DNA of 64,000 nt, from contig NZ_AWFX01000026.1 in NCBI RefSeq assembly GCF_000463115.2, positions 1-64,000 on the forward strand, given 5' to 3'. A program made the translations under genes and the position numbers. The DNA is from Franconibacter helveticus LMG 23732 (lineage in GTDB: Bacteria > Pseudomonadota > Gammaproteobacteria > Enterobacterales > Enterobacteriaceae). The notes under the pieces were generated by a model. That model worked only from the letters and a program-made list of their open reading frames with translations, was not told the origin of the DNA and searched no databases. This document shows positions 1-9,913 of this stretch, in pieces (position 1 is the first letter of the stretch; every line of letters begins with the position of its first letter).

Positions 1-56
1 GATGTCACCGACAGAATATGAAAACCAGTATTATCAACGGCTCGGAAGTGTCTAGA

Positions 57-1073
57 TTATCCGTGGCGATTCAGGTAGCGGATTTTATCGTATTGGTAAA
101 AGGCTACCATTGGCGCACCACATGCACATTTAAACCGCCTTATACCTGAAAGAAGTGGTATGTAATCGTTAGGCTCATTCGCCAGTTTCCGATTGATAAC
201 GCTTTGCAAACTGTAGTATTCGGTTTGAGATATAACTTGTGGGTAATAATCTTTTAGTATGTGTTCAACACCATCCACCCGGATTGATTTCTCACCCATA
301 AGCGTTCTGGATTGAAGAAAATTACATACCAGCTTAGGAGACCACATATCTTTAAAGTGCTTCCGCTTCGCTGTGCCTTTAGGGGGAGTGTAGTTATCGT
401 TGAGGTGTTTAGCTATACGCATGTAACCCCAACCTTTCAGCCGTAGTGAAACGATCAACCTCGCTATGGGGAAGTAATATTCATGCGCCTTTACAGTTCC
501 ATCTGAAACATCAGACCAAAAAACATTTGCCCCCGAGCTACGGATCGCAAATGGATACCCATTCTCTGCGCGTTCACCAGCTTGGAATTTGTCGATTTTT
601 AATTGTGCTGCTGACTTCTGCCGTTGAGACTTGACTATGCTTTCTTGGTTTGCCCTGGAGAAAGTCATAATCGAAAGCATCAACTCCATCGGATTATCAG
701 TCACGCTCGCTTTGTTGTAGATACGGTTATCCATACCGGTGTAGATAGTGATACCCAATTCAAGCAGTTCCATGAAGAGCCGTTGGGCTTTTAGTATTTC
801 ATCACGACTAATGCGATCTAAACTTTCAACTGTAAGCCACGAGTCGTTAGCAATCTCACCAGCTTTTACAGCTTCAATAAACGCACCCAAATTACCATGC
901 TCAAGATGTTTTGATCTGAAAGCAGACAAACCAGCATCGATGATTTCAACAAGCTCTAAGCCATTCTCATGTGCTACCCTACGCGCCGTTTCTAATTGGC
1001 GCTGTAATGATGAGCCTTTTGCCTGCTTGTCACTCGACCAGCGTATGTAACTGTATAGCTTGCGTTTTTCCAT
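57..1073 (-). CDS. Serine recombinase (integrase) of a mobile element, C-terminus probably truncated
   Basis: Site-specific recombinase of the large serine (resolvase/invertase) class, 338 aa, expected to catalyse integration or excision of the element to the left. The N-terminal resolvase domain starts [11 protein letters not shown]; Ser13 is the likely nucleophile. It continues through LDRISRD and a recombinase domain (about residues 180-270, [13 protein letters not shown] and [18 protein letters not shown]). The start is the ATG at 1073, preceded by AGG seven bases upstream; an in-frame GTG at 1097 has no comparable ribosome site. The end is odd. The zinc-ribbon begins (FKCACGAPM) but the protein stops at RYLNRHG, before the second cysteine pair and the coiled coil that family members usually carry, and both other frames stop within about 10 codons. 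It may be a decayed integrase or a short variant. It diverges from rlmI with start codons 11 bp apart. Base composition is visibly more AT-rich than the chromosome. Confidence 0.85.
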   Translation of the reverse strand: MEKRKLYSYIRWSSDKQAKGSSLQRQLETARRVAHENGLELVEIIDAGLSAFRSKHLEHGNLGAFIEAVKAGEIANDSWLTVESLDRISRDEILKAQRLFMELLELGITIYTGMDNRIYNKASVTDNPMELMLSIMTFSRANQESIVKSQRQKSAAQLKIDKFQAGERAENGYPFAIRSSGANVFWSDVSDGTVKAHEYYFPIARLIVSLRLKGWGYMRIAKHLNDNYTPPKGTAKRKHFKDMWSPKLVCNFLQSRTLMGEKSIRVDGVEHILKDYYPQVISQTEYYSLQSVINRKLANEPNDYIPLLSGIRRFKCACGAPMVAFYQYDKIRYLNRHG

Positions 1074-1084
1074 GGGAGTACCTA

Positions 1085-2314
1085 ATGAACACAGCACAAG
1101 AAAGTCAAAAAATAGATTTTACAAGGTTTCCCCGTTTAGTGTTAGCCAAAGGGCGCGAGAAATCTCTGTTGCGCCGCCACCCCTGGGTCTTTTCCGGCGC
1201 TGTGGCGCGTCTTGAAGGCAAAGCGTCAGCGGGTGAAACGGTCGATATCGTTGATCACCAGGGTAAATGGCTGGCGCGCGGCGCCTTGTCCCCTGCCTCG
1301 CAGATCCGCGCCCGCGTCTGGACGTTCGATCGCGAAGAAACGGTAGACATTGCTTTCTTTACCCGCCGCCTGCAACAGGCGCAGCAGTGGCGTGACTGGC
1401 TGGCTGAGCGCGATGGCCTCGACAGCTACCGTCTTATTGCCGGTGAATCGGATGGCATGCCGGGCGTGACTATCGATCGCTTCGGCAATTTCCTGGTGCT
1501 GCAATTGCTCTCCGCAGGCGCTGAATATCAGCGTCCGGCGCTGGTTTCCGCCTTGCAGGCGCTTTATCCGGACTGCTCTATTTATGATCGCTCCGATGTC
1601 GCCGTGCGTAAGAAAGAAGGCCTGGAGCTCGCGCAAGGCCCGGTAAGCGGCGACCTGCCGCCTGCCTTGCTGCCGATTGAAGAGCATGGCATGAAGCTGC
1701 TGGTGGACATTCAGAACGGTCATAAAACCGGTTATTACCTTGATCAGCGCGATAGCCGTTTCGCTACCCGCCGCTATGTAGCGCAGAAGCGCGTACTGAA
1801 CTGCTTCTCTTATACCGGCGGCTTTGCGGTTTCTGCGCTGATGGGCGGGTGTAGTCAGGTTATTAGCGTGGATACCTCCCAGGATGCGCTGGATGTTGCC
1901 CGTCAGAATGTGGAGCTAAACGGGCTTGATCTCAGCAAAGCGGAGTTCCAGCGCGACGACGTTTTTAAACTGCTTCGCAAATACCGCGATGGGGGCGAGA
2001 AGTTCGACGTCATCGTTATGGACCCGCCGAAGTTTGTGGAGAACAAGAGCCAGCTGATGGGCGCATGCCGTGGGTATAAAGACATTAATATGCTGGCCAT
2101 TCAGCTACTTAACCCTGGCGGCGTACTGTTGACTTTCTCCTGTTCGGGCCTGATGACCACCGATTTATTTCAGAAAATCATCGCCGACGCCGCAACAGAT
2201 GCCGGTCGTGATGTACAATTTATAGAGCAGTTCCGTCAGGCCGCCGACCATCCTGTATTGGCGAGCTACCCGGAAGGGCTTTATCTGAAAGGGTTTGCCT
2301 GTCGCGTCATGTAA
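1085..2314 (+). CDS. rlmI: 23S rRNA (cytosine-1962-C5)-methyltransferase RlmI with an element-derived N-terminus
   Basis: SAM-dependent methyltransferase (formerly YccW) that makes m5C1962 in 23S rRNA. It has 409 aa against 396 in E. coli; the extra length is at the N-terminus. Residues 17 onward ([20 protein letters not shown]) form the PUA-type RNA-binding domain. The Rossmann methyltransferase follows, with SAM motif [13 protein letters not shown] near residue 238, catalytic-site DPPKF near 312 and TFSCSG near 345. The start is the ATG at 1085 with GGGAG at 1074-1078. An upstream in-frame ATG at 971 lies inside the recombinase gene on the other strand and lacks support. The first 16 codons come from the integrated element, so the native promoter has been lost and transcription must begin inside the recombinase gene, antisense to it. 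The enzyme core looks intact, so activity is likely if it is expressed. Confidence 0.96.
   Translation: MNTAQESQKIDFTRFPRLVLAKGREKSLLRRHPWVFSGAVARLEGKASAGETVDIVDHQGKWLARGALSPASQIRARVWTFDREETVDIAFFTRRLQQAQQWRDWLAERDGLDSYRLIAGESDGMPGVTIDRFGNFLVLQLLSAGAEYQRPALVSALQALYPDCSIYDRSDVAVRKKEGLELAQGPVSGDLPPALLPIEEHGMKLLVDIQNGHKTGYYLDQRDSRFATRRYVAQKRVLNCFSYTGGFAVSALMGGCSQVISVDTSQDALDVARQNVELNGLDLSKAEFQRDDVFKLLRKYRDGGEKFDVIVMDPPKFVENKSQLMGACRGYKDINMLAIQLLNPGGVLLTFSCSGLMTTDLFQKIIADAATDAGRDVQFIEQFRQAADHPVLASYPEGLYLKGFACRVM
1112..1140. other. Putative attachment-site junction of the mobile element in the 5' end of rlmI
   Basis: RlmI from E. coli begins [13 protein letters not shown]. Here the conserved part resumes at [10 protein letters not shown] (from about 1132) but is preceded by [16 protein letters not shown], encoded by AT-rich DNA adjoining the recombinase. 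The switch from foreign to native sequence therefore lies close to 1125-1135, and the crossover core is expected there. The partner att site, carrying the displaced native start, must lie outside the window. Exact borders are inferred by comparison with remembered E. coli sequence. Confidence 0.5.
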
Positions 2315-2692
<378 letters not shown>

Positions 2693-2695
2693 GTA

Positions 2696-2721
2696 AAAAC
2701 CCGGCCAGGCCGGGTTTTTTG
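2696..2721. terminator. Bidirectional intrinsic terminator between hspQ and yccU
   Basis: AAAACCCGGCC A GGCCGGGTTTTTT forms a GC stem with A-tract and T-tract on either side, so it can serve both convergent genes. Confidence 0.9.
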
Positions 2722-3135
2722 TTATTTAGATAATCCCAGCCGCGGGATTTCAATCGCCGGGCAACGATCCATCACCACATTCAACCCCGCGTCGCGCGCC
2801 AGCACCGCTGCCTGCTCATTGATAACGCCAAGCTGAAGCCAGAGCGTTTTCGCGCCTATGGCTATCGCCTCCTGCGCGACGCCCCACGCCGCCTCGGAGT
2901 TACGAAATACATCTACCATATCCACTTTTTCCGGAATTTCAGCAAGCGAGCCGTAGCCCTGCTGGCCGAGCAGCGTTTTGCCCGCAACCTTTGGCGATAC
3001 CGGAATGACGTGGTAGCCCTGGTCGAGCAGATAGGCCATAACGCGGTAGCTTGGGCGATCGGGTTTATCGCTTGCGCCCACCAGCGCAATGGTCTGGGTG
3101 TTTTTCAAAATACCTGCAATATCAGCCTCTTTCAT
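2722..3135 (-). CDS. yccU: CoA-binding domain protein YccU
   Basis: 137-aa protein made of one Rossmann-type CoA-binding domain, as in the N-terminus of succinyl-CoA synthetase alpha subunits; the nucleotide-binding loop is seen at [15 protein letters not shown] (residues about 18-32). Length and sequence match E. coli YccU throughout. Its physiological role is not established. The start at 3135 (MKEADIAG) follows GGGGAGAG on the minus strand; the longer reading to 3201 would overlap the region upstream of yccT. It is convergent with hspQ and divergent from yccT. Confidence 0.95.
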   Translation of the reverse strand: MKEADIAGILKNTQTIALVGASDKPDRPSYRVMAYLLDQGYHVIPVSPKVAGKTLLGQQGYGSLAEIPEKVDMVDVFRNSEAAWGVAQEAIAIGAKTLWLQLGVINEQAAVLARDAGLNVVMDRCPAIEIPRLGLSK

Positions 3136-3314
3136 ATATCTCTCCCCTCGGATAATAGACCAAGTGTATGCCAAAGACGCTGGTCTCTCCATCATTCCCA
3201 TACGGATGCATGAGGGCTTTTTTGCCTCAGGCTGTATAGGTTAAGAAACGTTAATTTCGTAAAAATTTGACACAACTCAGACGACGAAGGCACTTATATG
3301 GACAGGGGTTAATC

Positions 3315-3980
3315 ATGAGATTCAGCCTGATTGCGGCATTCCTTTTTACGGTGTGGATACCGGCTTCAGGCTATGCCACCACGCTTCACCTCTCAGGCGA
3401 TGTGGACCTGCTGGTGATGGATGGCAAGAAAGTCTCAGGTTCGCTGTTGCGCGGCGCCGACAGTATCGAGCTGGACAACGGGCCGCATCAGCTGGTGTTT
3501 CGCCTGGAAAAAACGGTTCACACTGCCGCGCACGAGCAGCGGCTTTGGATCTCCCCGGCGCTGGTTGTCAGTTTTGATACCCGTGATGTAAGCCAGGTCA
3601 ATTTCAGCCTGCCGCGCATTGAAACCGAGCGGGACAGCCAGCGTTTCGATACCGCGCCGCATCTGCAATTGCTGGATGGCTCGGCGAATGATATCCCGGT
3701 CAAAATAGATATTCTGCCGGTTACGGACTCCGCTAACGGGCTGAATTATGAACGCGACGTACGCCGCTATAATCGTGCCGGCAAAACCGCTTCTGTGCCG
3801 CGCTTCGTCTCGATGGTTGCGGACGACAGCGCGCTCCTTTCCGGTATATCAGAACTGGACGCCCCCGTTTCACACTCGCAGACATTGACCGAGCAAAGGC
3901 TTAAATACTGGTATCAGCAAGCAGACTCCACCACCCGTTCGCGCTTTATGGAATGGGCAAAACAGCAACCCTCTTCCTGA
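3315..3980 (+). CDS. yccT: Periplasmic curli-synthesis inhibitor homologue YccT/CsgI (DUF2057)
   Basis: 221-aa secreted protein of the DUF2057 family. A Sec signal peptide ([21 protein letters not shown], cleavage before TTLHLSG) is followed by the family hallmark [20 protein letters not shown] and [14 protein letters not shown]. The E. coli orthologue, CsgI, was reported to interfere with curli subunit polymerisation in the periplasm; I transfer that role by homology. The start at 3315 gives a clean signal peptide; the in-frame start at 3267 would bury it. It stands alone between yccU and mgsA. Sequence conservation is moderate, as usual for this family. Confidence 0.92.
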   Translation: MRFSLIAAFLFTVWIPASGYATTLHLSGDVDLLVMDGKKVSGSLLRGADSIELDNGPHQLVFRLEKTVHTAAHEQRLWISPALVVSFDTRDVSQVNFSLPRIETERDSQRFDTAPHLQLLDGSANDIPVKIDILPVTDSANGLNYERDVRRYNRAGKTASVPRFVSMVADDSALLSGISELDAPVSHSQTLTEQRLKYWYQQADSTTRSRFMEWAKQQPSS

Positions 3981-4073
3981 CTTTCATTGCCTGCCGCGTT
4001 TTTTACTGCGCTTCGCTTGCAGCCTGGAGCGCTTTCAGTAAGCTGTAGCCAGGCTTATTTTCTGGAAACTGCT

Positions 4074-4532
4074 ATGGAACTGACCACACGCACTATTGCC
4101 GCCGAGAAACATATCGCTCTGGTGGCGCACGATCACTGCAAGTCGACGTTAATGAAGTGGGTTGAGCAACATAAGGCTATTCTTGAACACCATACCCTTT
4201 ATGCCACCGGTACGACGGGCAACCTTATTCAGCGCGCTACGGGGCTTGATGTCAATGCGATGTTGAGTGGCCCGATGGGCGGCGACCAGCAGGTGGGCGC
4301 CATGATTTCCGAAGGGAAGATCGACGTGCTGATTTTCTTCTGGGACCCGCTGAACGCCGTTCCCCACGACCCGGATGTTAAAGCGCTGCTGCGCCTGGCT
4401 ACCGTATGGAATATTCCGGTGGCGACCAATGTCTCTACCGCCGATTTCATTATTCAGTCACCCGATTTTCGCAATAGCGTGGATATCCTGATTCCGGATT
4501 ACGCACGCTATCTCGCGGAGCGCCTGAAATAG
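4074..4532 (+). CDS. mgsA: Methylglyoxal synthase
   Basis: Converts dihydroxyacetone phosphate to methylglyoxal and phosphate, a bypass of lower glycolysis used under sugar-phosphate stress. At 152 aa it equals the E. coli enzyme. [11 protein letters not shown] (residues about 13-23), [18 protein letters not shown] and the catalytic-loop Asp in [14 protein letters not shown] are all present, as is the C-terminal IIPDYARYL. The start at 4074 is fixed by homology; an open frame extends upstream to 3987. Its stop is one base from the helD stop on the other strand. Confidence 0.97.
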   Translation: MELTTRTIAAEKHIALVAHDHCKSTLMKWVEQHKAILEHHTLYATGTTGNLIQRATGLDVNAMLSGPMGGDQQVGAMISEGKIDVLIFFWDPLNAVPHDPDVKALLRLATVWNIPVATNVSTADFIIQSPDFRNSVDILIPDYARYLAERLK

Positions 4533-4533
4533 G

Positions 4534-6588
4534 TTACGGTTTTTTCGCAAGCGGTACGCCCAACTCGCTTAGCTCATCAACGAATACCGATGGCGCTTCT
4601 TTATCATAAAGCAGCCAGACGCGATGACGGGCACGGGTTAAGGCCACATAAAGCAGGCGCCGCTCTTCGGCATCGGGGTAATCTTCCGGCTGCGGCAATA
4701 GCGCCTGCTCCATTACTGATTCGCGCGCAGGCGCCGGGAACCCCTCCCGACCCTCCTGCAAGCCGAGAATAATGACATAATCAGCCTGCTGGCCTTTGCT
4801 CGCGTGAATGGTCATAAATTCAAGCGGCAGCTTAGGCCAGCGGGTTGCCGCCTTTTCCATCTCCGCCGGGCGCAAGTGATGATAGCGCGCCAGCACCAGA
4901 ACCCGCTCGTTCGGTTTCACAAAGCCGCTGAGCTTATCCAGCAGTGGTTCCAGCATGGTTTGCGCCAGCAGCGTTACCGCTTTTTTATCGCCCGGCGTCA
5001 GGCTGTTTAACGGTTTCGCCAGCTGGTGCGGGTTTTGCTGAATAAAGCGGTTGGCGATTTCGCCAATGCGCTGGTTAAACCGGTAGGTTGTATCGAGCGC
5101 GCAATTATCCCCTTCGCCAAAATGATGCGTAAAAGAGGTGGTGAGCAGCAGTTCCGCGCCGCTGAAACGGTAGATAGCCTGCCAGTCATCGCCCACGGCA
5201 AACAGCGAGGCGGCGGAGTTTTGCCGGCGCAAAGCCGCCAGCAGCGCTGCGCGCTGCGGTGAAATATCCTGGAACTCATCCACCAGGATATGTTTCCAGG
5301 GGCTGATAAAACGCCCTTTTTCCAGCACGTTTATCGCCTGATGGATTAACCCGGAAAAATCAACCGCGCCTTCGGTCTTAAGCGCCGCTTTCCAGGCTTT
5401 GAGCAAAGGCGCCATCAGTTTTACGCGCTTTTGAAAACTATCCCGCACCGCTTCGGGCGCATCCGCAATCATTTCCGCCTGCGTACCGCCGTGCATGCGC
5501 ATCAGCCCAAGCCAGCGGTCCAGCCGCCCTGCAAGCCGCTTCGCGAGCCGGTCATCGTGCCAGAAATCCCCTTCCGGCACCTCCCATTCCAGCTCCTCTT
5601 CAAGCCACATCCGCCAGCCTTTCGCCTGCGTTTTTTTTTGCTGGCACTGTTCGCGCCAGGCGTTGATCAGCAGCGCATGGCGTGCTTCAACATCGCTTTC
5701 AAGCTCACTGACCTTCGGCGCTTTCTTGCTGCCTTGCTCGATGATATGCAGCGCCAGCGCGTGGAAGGTACGTGCGCTTATCTCCTCCGTGTGCAGCCGC
5801 TCGCGGATACGAGCGTCCATTTCCTGTGCCGCTTTGCGCCCAAAGGCCAGCAGTAAAATCTGTTCGGGGAGCGCCTCGCCTCGCTTCATCAACCAGCCTG
5901 CCCGGGCGACCAGTACTGACGTTTTACCGCTGCCGGCGCCCGCCAGCACCAGCAGCGATGTTTCGCCATTGACGACGGCCCGCGCCTGTGACGGGTTAAG
6001 CGGCGCGCTTTCGACGCTGGCAAAAAAATCGGCATAACGCTCAAGCATTTTTTCAGTAAAGGCCTGGTTGTGCGAAAGCCTTGCGGCATCCATATCATTC
6101 AGCCATGCAAGACACTGTCGCCACAGTTCGCGGCAGTTATCAAACTCCTCCAGGCGAACCAGCGGCAGAGGCAAGGCGCTAAACGCATGACGGATTCGTT
6201 GCTGCACGCCCTCCACTTCTTTACGCCGCAGCCATTTATCTTCGTTTGTCTGAGCAGCGATGCGTGAGAGTTCGCTCTGAAGCACATTTGCCGCGACTTC
6301 GCTCATCTCTGCGCTCCACTGCTGCCATAGCGTTTGCAGATGGTGATAGAAGCGCTGCGTTTCTCCCCACTCCGTACCGTGCAAACGCACCACTTTGTTA
6401 TCCGGCAAGACGAATTCCAGTTCGCCCCAGACCAGGCCGCGTTTACAGTTGATCGCTAAAAGCTGGTTAAACGGCAGCACGTATTCATGACGATCGCCGG
6501 AGACTTTGACCCCTGACGAGAGGATTTCCACCCGATCGTAGGGGTGCTGAGCGAGACGTTTTCCCAGAGAGGTTGCTTTCAGTTCCAT
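4534..6588 (-). CDS. helD: DNA helicase IV
   Basis: Superfamily I 3'-5' DNA helicase of the UvrD/Rep group, 684 aa as in E. coli. An N-terminal domain of about 190 aa precedes the helicase core. Walker A LVLAGAGSGKTSV lies near residue 221, the Q-motif region is LNPSQARAVVNGE, Walker B is ILVDEFQDISPQ near 437, GDDWQAIYRFSG follows, then motif V FMTIHASKGQQADYV and motif VI YVALTRARHRVW near the C-terminus. The start at 6588 (MELKATSLGKRL) matches the family; ten further in-frame codons lie upstream. It is divergent from yccF and convergent with mgsA with a 1-bp gap and no terminator between them. Confidence 0.97.
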   Translation of the reverse strand: MELKATSLGKRLAQHPYDRVEILSSGVKVSGDRHEYVLPFNQLLAINCKRGLVWGELEFVLPDNKVVRLHGTEWGETQRFYHHLQTLWQQWSAEMSEVAANVLQSELSRIAAQTNEDKWLRRKEVEGVQQRIRHAFSALPLPLVRLEEFDNCRELWRQCLAWLNDMDAARLSHNQAFTEKMLERYADFFASVESAPLNPSQARAVVNGETSLLVLAGAGSGKTSVLVARAGWLMKRGEALPEQILLLAFGRKAAQEMDARIRERLHTEEISARTFHALALHIIEQGSKKAPKVSELESDVEARHALLINAWREQCQQKKTQAKGWRMWLEEELEWEVPEGDFWHDDRLAKRLAGRLDRWLGLMRMHGGTQAEMIADAPEAVRDSFQKRVKLMAPLLKAWKAALKTEGAVDFSGLIHQAINVLEKGRFISPWKHILVDEFQDISPQRAALLAALRRQNSAASLFAVGDDWQAIYRFSGAELLLTTSFTHHFGEGDNCALDTTYRFNQRIGEIANRFIQQNPHQLAKPLNSLTPGDKKAVTLLAQTMLEPLLDKLSGFVKPNERVLVLARYHHLRPAEMEKAATRWPKLPLEFMTIHASKGQQADYVIILGLQEGREGFPAPARESVMEQALLPQPEDYPDAEERRLLYVALTRARHRVWLLYDKEAPSVFVDELSELGVPLAKKP

Positions 6589-6712
6589 GTGGCTGCCAGA
6601 GAGACTTTTAATATGCATGCAGTTTACCCTCCATGGATATGACGCTCCAGACCCAAAACGCGTTACAATTGCTGTGGTTATTGATTCTTTTCGGCGCGCA
6701 CAAAGAGGTTAT

Positions 6713-7165
6713 ATGCGTACTGTTCTTAATATCTTAAATTTCGTGTTGGGTGGTTTTCTGACTACGCTCTCCTGGCTGCTGGCTACATTGGTCAGCATGG
6801 TGCTGATTATTACGCTGCCGCTTACGCGCTCCTGTTGGGAAATTACTAAGCTTTCTCTGGTGCCTTATGGCAACGAAGCGGTGCACGTTGATGAGCTTAA
6901 CCCCGGGAGTAAAAACGCCGTGCTGAATGCGGGCGGTACGCTGCTCAATATCATCTGGCTTGTGCTCTTTGGCTGGTGGCTCTGCCTGCTGCATATCACC
7001 ACAGGCATTGCGCAATGCCTCACGCTTATTGGCATCCCGGTAGGCATCGCGAATTTTAAAATCGCCGCCATTGCGCTCTGGCCGGTTGGTCGACGTGTCG
7101 TTTCAGTTGAAATGGCTCAGGCGGCCCGCGAAGCTAACGCCAGCCGCCGTTTTGAATCGAAGTAA
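6713..7165 (+). CDS. yccF: Inner membrane protein YccF
   Basis: 150-aa integral membrane protein of the YccF family (E. coli 148 aa), role unknown. The sequence shows hydrophobic segments at about residues 5-30, 65-90 and 90-120, with the conserved block SCWEITKLSLVPYGNEA between them and a second GIPVGIANFKIAAIALWPVGR. The start ATG at 6713 follows AAAGAGG; earlier in-frame codons run back into helD. It lies 13 bp upstream of yccS, almost certainly in one operon. Confidence 0.94.
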   Translation: MRTVLNILNFVLGGFLTTLSWLLATLVSMVLIITLPLTRSCWEITKLSLVPYGNEAVHVDELNPGSKNAVLNAGGTLLNIIWLVLFGWWLCLLHITTGIAQCLTLIGIPVGIANFKIAAIALWPVGRRVVSVEMAQAAREANASRRFESK

Positions 7166-7178
7166 GGATCGATAGCTC

Positions 7179-9308
7179 ATGCTAAACCCCCTGCTTCGCC
7201 GCTATGTCTGGAATAGCGCATGGCTTCATAACGTGCGCATTTTTATCGCCCTTAGCGGTACGGCGGCTCTGCCCTGGTGGCTGGGCGAAGTTAAGCTGAC
7301 CATTCCGCTGACCCTTGGGGTGGTTGCCGCGGCGCTTACCGATCTCGACGACCGGCTGACGGGACGGCTGCGCAACTTAATCATTACGTTAATTAGCTTT
7401 TTTATCGCTTCCGCGTCGGTGGAATTGCTTTTTCCCTGGCCCTGGCTTTTTGCGCTCGGGCTTACTCTTTCCACCAGCGGCTTTATTCTGCTTGGCGGGC
7501 TTGGGCAACGCTATGCGACTATCGCGTTTGGCGCACTGCTCATCGCCATCTATACCATGCTCGGCGTTTCGCTATATGAGCACTGGTATCAACAACCCTT
7601 GCTGCTGCTGGCGGGCGCTGTCTGGTATAACCTGCTGACGCTGGCAGGCCATCTTATTTTCCCCATTCGCCCTTTGCAGGACAACCTGGCGCGCTGCTAC
7701 GAACAACTGGCGCACTATCTGGATATCAAATCCCGTTTTTTTGACCCTGATATTGAAAATGAAAGTCAGGTGCCAATGCTTGAACTCGCCATGGCGAACA
7801 GCCAGCTTGTGGGCACCCTGAACCAGACAAAAGCTTCGCTGCTTACCCGTTTGCGAGGCGACAGGGGCCAGCGCGGCACGCGACGCACGCTGCACTACTA
7901 TTTTGCCGCGCAGGATATTCACGAACGGGCCAGTTCATCTCATATCCAGTATCAGGCGCTGCGGGATAAATTTCGCTACAGCGATATTATGTTCCGCTTT
8001 CAGCGCTTGCTCTCTTTGCAATCAAGGGCGTGCCAGCAACTGGCGCAATCGATATTGTTGCGCACGCGCTATCAGCATGACGCTCGCTTCGAGCGCGCGT
8101 TTACCCATATCGAAGCGGCGCTGGATCGCGCCCGGGCTTCAGGGGCTTCGGTCAATGAAATGAAAGCGCTGGGTTATCTTATTACTAACCTGAAGGCGAT
8201 TGATGCGCAGCTTGCATCCATTGAATCGGAACAGTGGCTGGAAACGACGCGAAGCGAGCATGAAAACCGGCTGGCGGATGACAGCCTGCATGGATTCAGC
8301 GATATGCGCGAGCGGTTAAGCCGTAATTTGACGCCCGAGTCCGCGCTGTTTCGACATGCCGTACGTATGTCTGCCGTATTGTGCGTAGGCTACGCTTTTA
8401 TTCAGCTGACAGGGTTACATCACGGTTACTGGATCCTGCTTACCAGCCTGTTTGTCTGTCAGCCAAACTATAATGCTACCCGCCACCGCCTCACCTTACG
8501 CGTTGTCGGCACGCTTATTGGCGTCGCGTTGGGGCTACCCATACTCTATTTTGTTCCCTCGCTCGAAGGGCAACTCATTTTAATCGTGGTGACGGGCGTT
8601 TTGTTTTTTGTTTTTCGCACCGTTCAGTACGCTCATGCCACGATGTTTATTACTTTGCTGGTATTGCTCTGCTTCAACCTGCTCGGCGAGGGCTTTGTGG
8701 TGGCGCTGCCGCGTATTGTGGATACGCTTATCGGCTGCGCTATCGCATGGGCTGCCGTCACTTTTATCTGGCCTGACTGGCGGTTCCGTCGGCTTCATCG
8801 GGTGCTGGCGCGCGCGCTTGATGCCAACTGCCGCTATCTGGATGCCATCCTTGAGCAATATCATCAGGGGCGTGATAACCGTCTGGAATATCGAATCGCG
8901 CGTCGGGACGCGCATAACCGCGATGCAGAGTTAGCTTCCGTGGTTTCTAATATGTCGAGTGAGCCAAAAGCGACGCCAGAACTGCGCGATGCCGCGTTCC
9001 GTTTACTTTGTCTTAATCATACTTTTACGAGTTATATCTCAGCGCTGGGCGCGCACCGTGAAAAGCTGGAGCGGGCCGAGATATTAACGCTGCTTGATGA
9101 TGCGGTTTGCTACGTAGATGATGCGCTGCATCACCAGCCAGCCGATGAAGTGAAGGTACAGCACTCGCTTAACGGACTGGCGCAGCGCATTACTCAAATT
9201 GAACCCCGTCCCGACAGTAAAGAGCCGCTGGTATTACAACAAATCGGTCTGCTTATTTCTTTATTGCCGGAAATAAGCCGTCTACAGCGACAGATCCCTC
9301 AGGAGTGA
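7179..9308 (+). CDS. yccS: FUSC-family inner membrane protein YccS
   Basis: 709-aa protein of the YccS/YhfK family (FUSC domain), related to aromatic-acid efflux pump subunits such as AaeB; its substrate is unknown. There are two membrane halves, each followed by a long soluble region. The first membrane block is within residues 25-160; the second (HAVRMSAVLCVGYAFIQL, then HHGYWILLTSLFVCQPNYN and repeated hydrophobic stretches) spans about 390-530. GYWILLTSLFVCQPNY-x-ATR is the FUSC signature. The start at 7179 follows AAGGATCG. Its last 10 bases overlap the 3' end of tfoX on the opposite strand. Confidence 0.93.
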   Translation: MLNPLLRRYVWNSAWLHNVRIFIALSGTAALPWWLGEVKLTIPLTLGVVAAALTDLDDRLTGRLRNLIITLISFFIASASVELLFPWPWLFALGLTLSTSGFILLGGLGQRYATIAFGALLIAIYTMLGVSLYEHWYQQPLLLLAGAVWYNLLTLAGHLIFPIRPLQDNLARCYEQLAHYLDIKSRFFDPDIENESQVPMLELAMANSQLVGTLNQTKASLLTRLRGDRGQRGTRRTLHYYFAAQDIHERASSSHIQYQALRDKFRYSDIMFRFQRLLSLQSRACQQLAQSILLRTRYQHDARFERAFTHIEAALDRARASGASVNEMKALGYLITNLKAIDAQLASIESEQWLETTRSEHENRLADDSLHGFSDMRERLSRNLTPESALFRHAVRMSAVLCVGYAFIQLTGLHHGYWILLTSLFVCQPNYNATRHRLTLRVVGTLIGVALGLPILYFVPSLEGQLILIVVTGVLFFVFRTVQYAHATMFITLLVLLCFNLLGEGFVVALPRIVDTLIGCAIAWAAVTFIWPDWRFRRLHRVLARALDANCRYLDAILEQYHQGRDNRLEYRIARRDAHNRDAELASVVSNMSSEPKATPELRDAAFRLLCLNHTFTSYISALGAHREKLERAEILTLLDDAVCYVDDALHHQPADEVKVQHSLNGLAQRITQIEPRPDSKEPLVLQQIGLLISLLPEISRLQRQIPQE

Positions 9309-9913
9309 AGCGGTTTCGTGTAGCGTTGAAACCATTCATTAAGTTCCCGGCGAATCTCCGCCGGGAGCGCCGCTTCATGCGTCTCCGTTAACGCGCCCTC
9401 AAGCGCATAAAGTATTTTTAACCCAAGATTTTTATTAATCTGACGCAGCTTCAACCAGCTCTCTTTGGCGCCGAATGCGCGCAGCGTTTCGATATTTTTT
9501 ATGCCTGCCTCCCATAACAGCGTCTCCATCTGCACAGTGAGATTGGGTAAATCTTTTAAGCGCTTCTCCGCTTCCCTCTGCTGACGCTCATGCTGCGCGC
9601 CTGCCAGCGAAAGCCATGCTTGCTTACGCAACTCGACAGGATTATTCCAGAGCGTTTCTTCTACGAGATAATAATTCAGGGCTATCGAACGGCCCCGACG
9701 GGCGAACATCAGCTGTTCAGCCTGTTCCATCCAGCTTTGCGCCGGGCAAAGCTCATTCATCCTGAGGTAAAAACCGCTGTTAGCCACCATGCCGAACATC
9801 ACTTTGTCAATCGATAGCCCATAGCCGCCAAACAGGGTCCGGCTACGAACTTGCCCCAGGGATGAAAGGGTATTTTGTACCCTGATGATGGTGTCTCTTG
9901 ATGTTTTAATCAT
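9299..9913 (-). CDS. tfoX: DNA transformation/competence regulator TfoX (Sxy)
   Basis: 204-aa TfoX/Sxy regulator with N-terminal domain (RTLFGGYGLSIDKVMFGMV) and C-terminal domain (LKDLPNLTVQMETLLWEAGIKNIETLRAFGA). In enterobacteria Sxy acts with CRP at CRP-S sites to switch on DNA-uptake genes. Here it lies, as in E. coli, divergent from sulA. The start ATG at 9913 has AAGGA six bases upstream; an upstream in-frame TTG at 9934 is rejected. It is more diverged from E. coli Sxy than neighbouring proteins are from theirs, which is normal for this family. Its 3' end overlaps yccS by 10 bp. Confidence 0.93.
   Translation of the reverse strand: MIKTSRDTIIRVQNTLSSLGQVRSRTLFGGYGLSIDKVMFGMVANSGFYLRMNELCPAQSWMEQAEQLMFARRGRSIALNYYLVEETLWNNPVELRKQAWLSLAGAQHERQQREAEKRLKDLPNLTVQMETLLWEAGIKNIETLRAFGAKESWLKLRQINKNLGLKILYALEGALTETHEAALPAEIRRELNEWFQRYTKPLHS

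Noticed and set aside
971-1084. Upstream in-frame start for rlmI at 971
   Set aside because: It would lie within the recombinase gene on the other strand, adds 38 unrelated residues and has no ribosome site. The ATG at 1085 has GGGAG.
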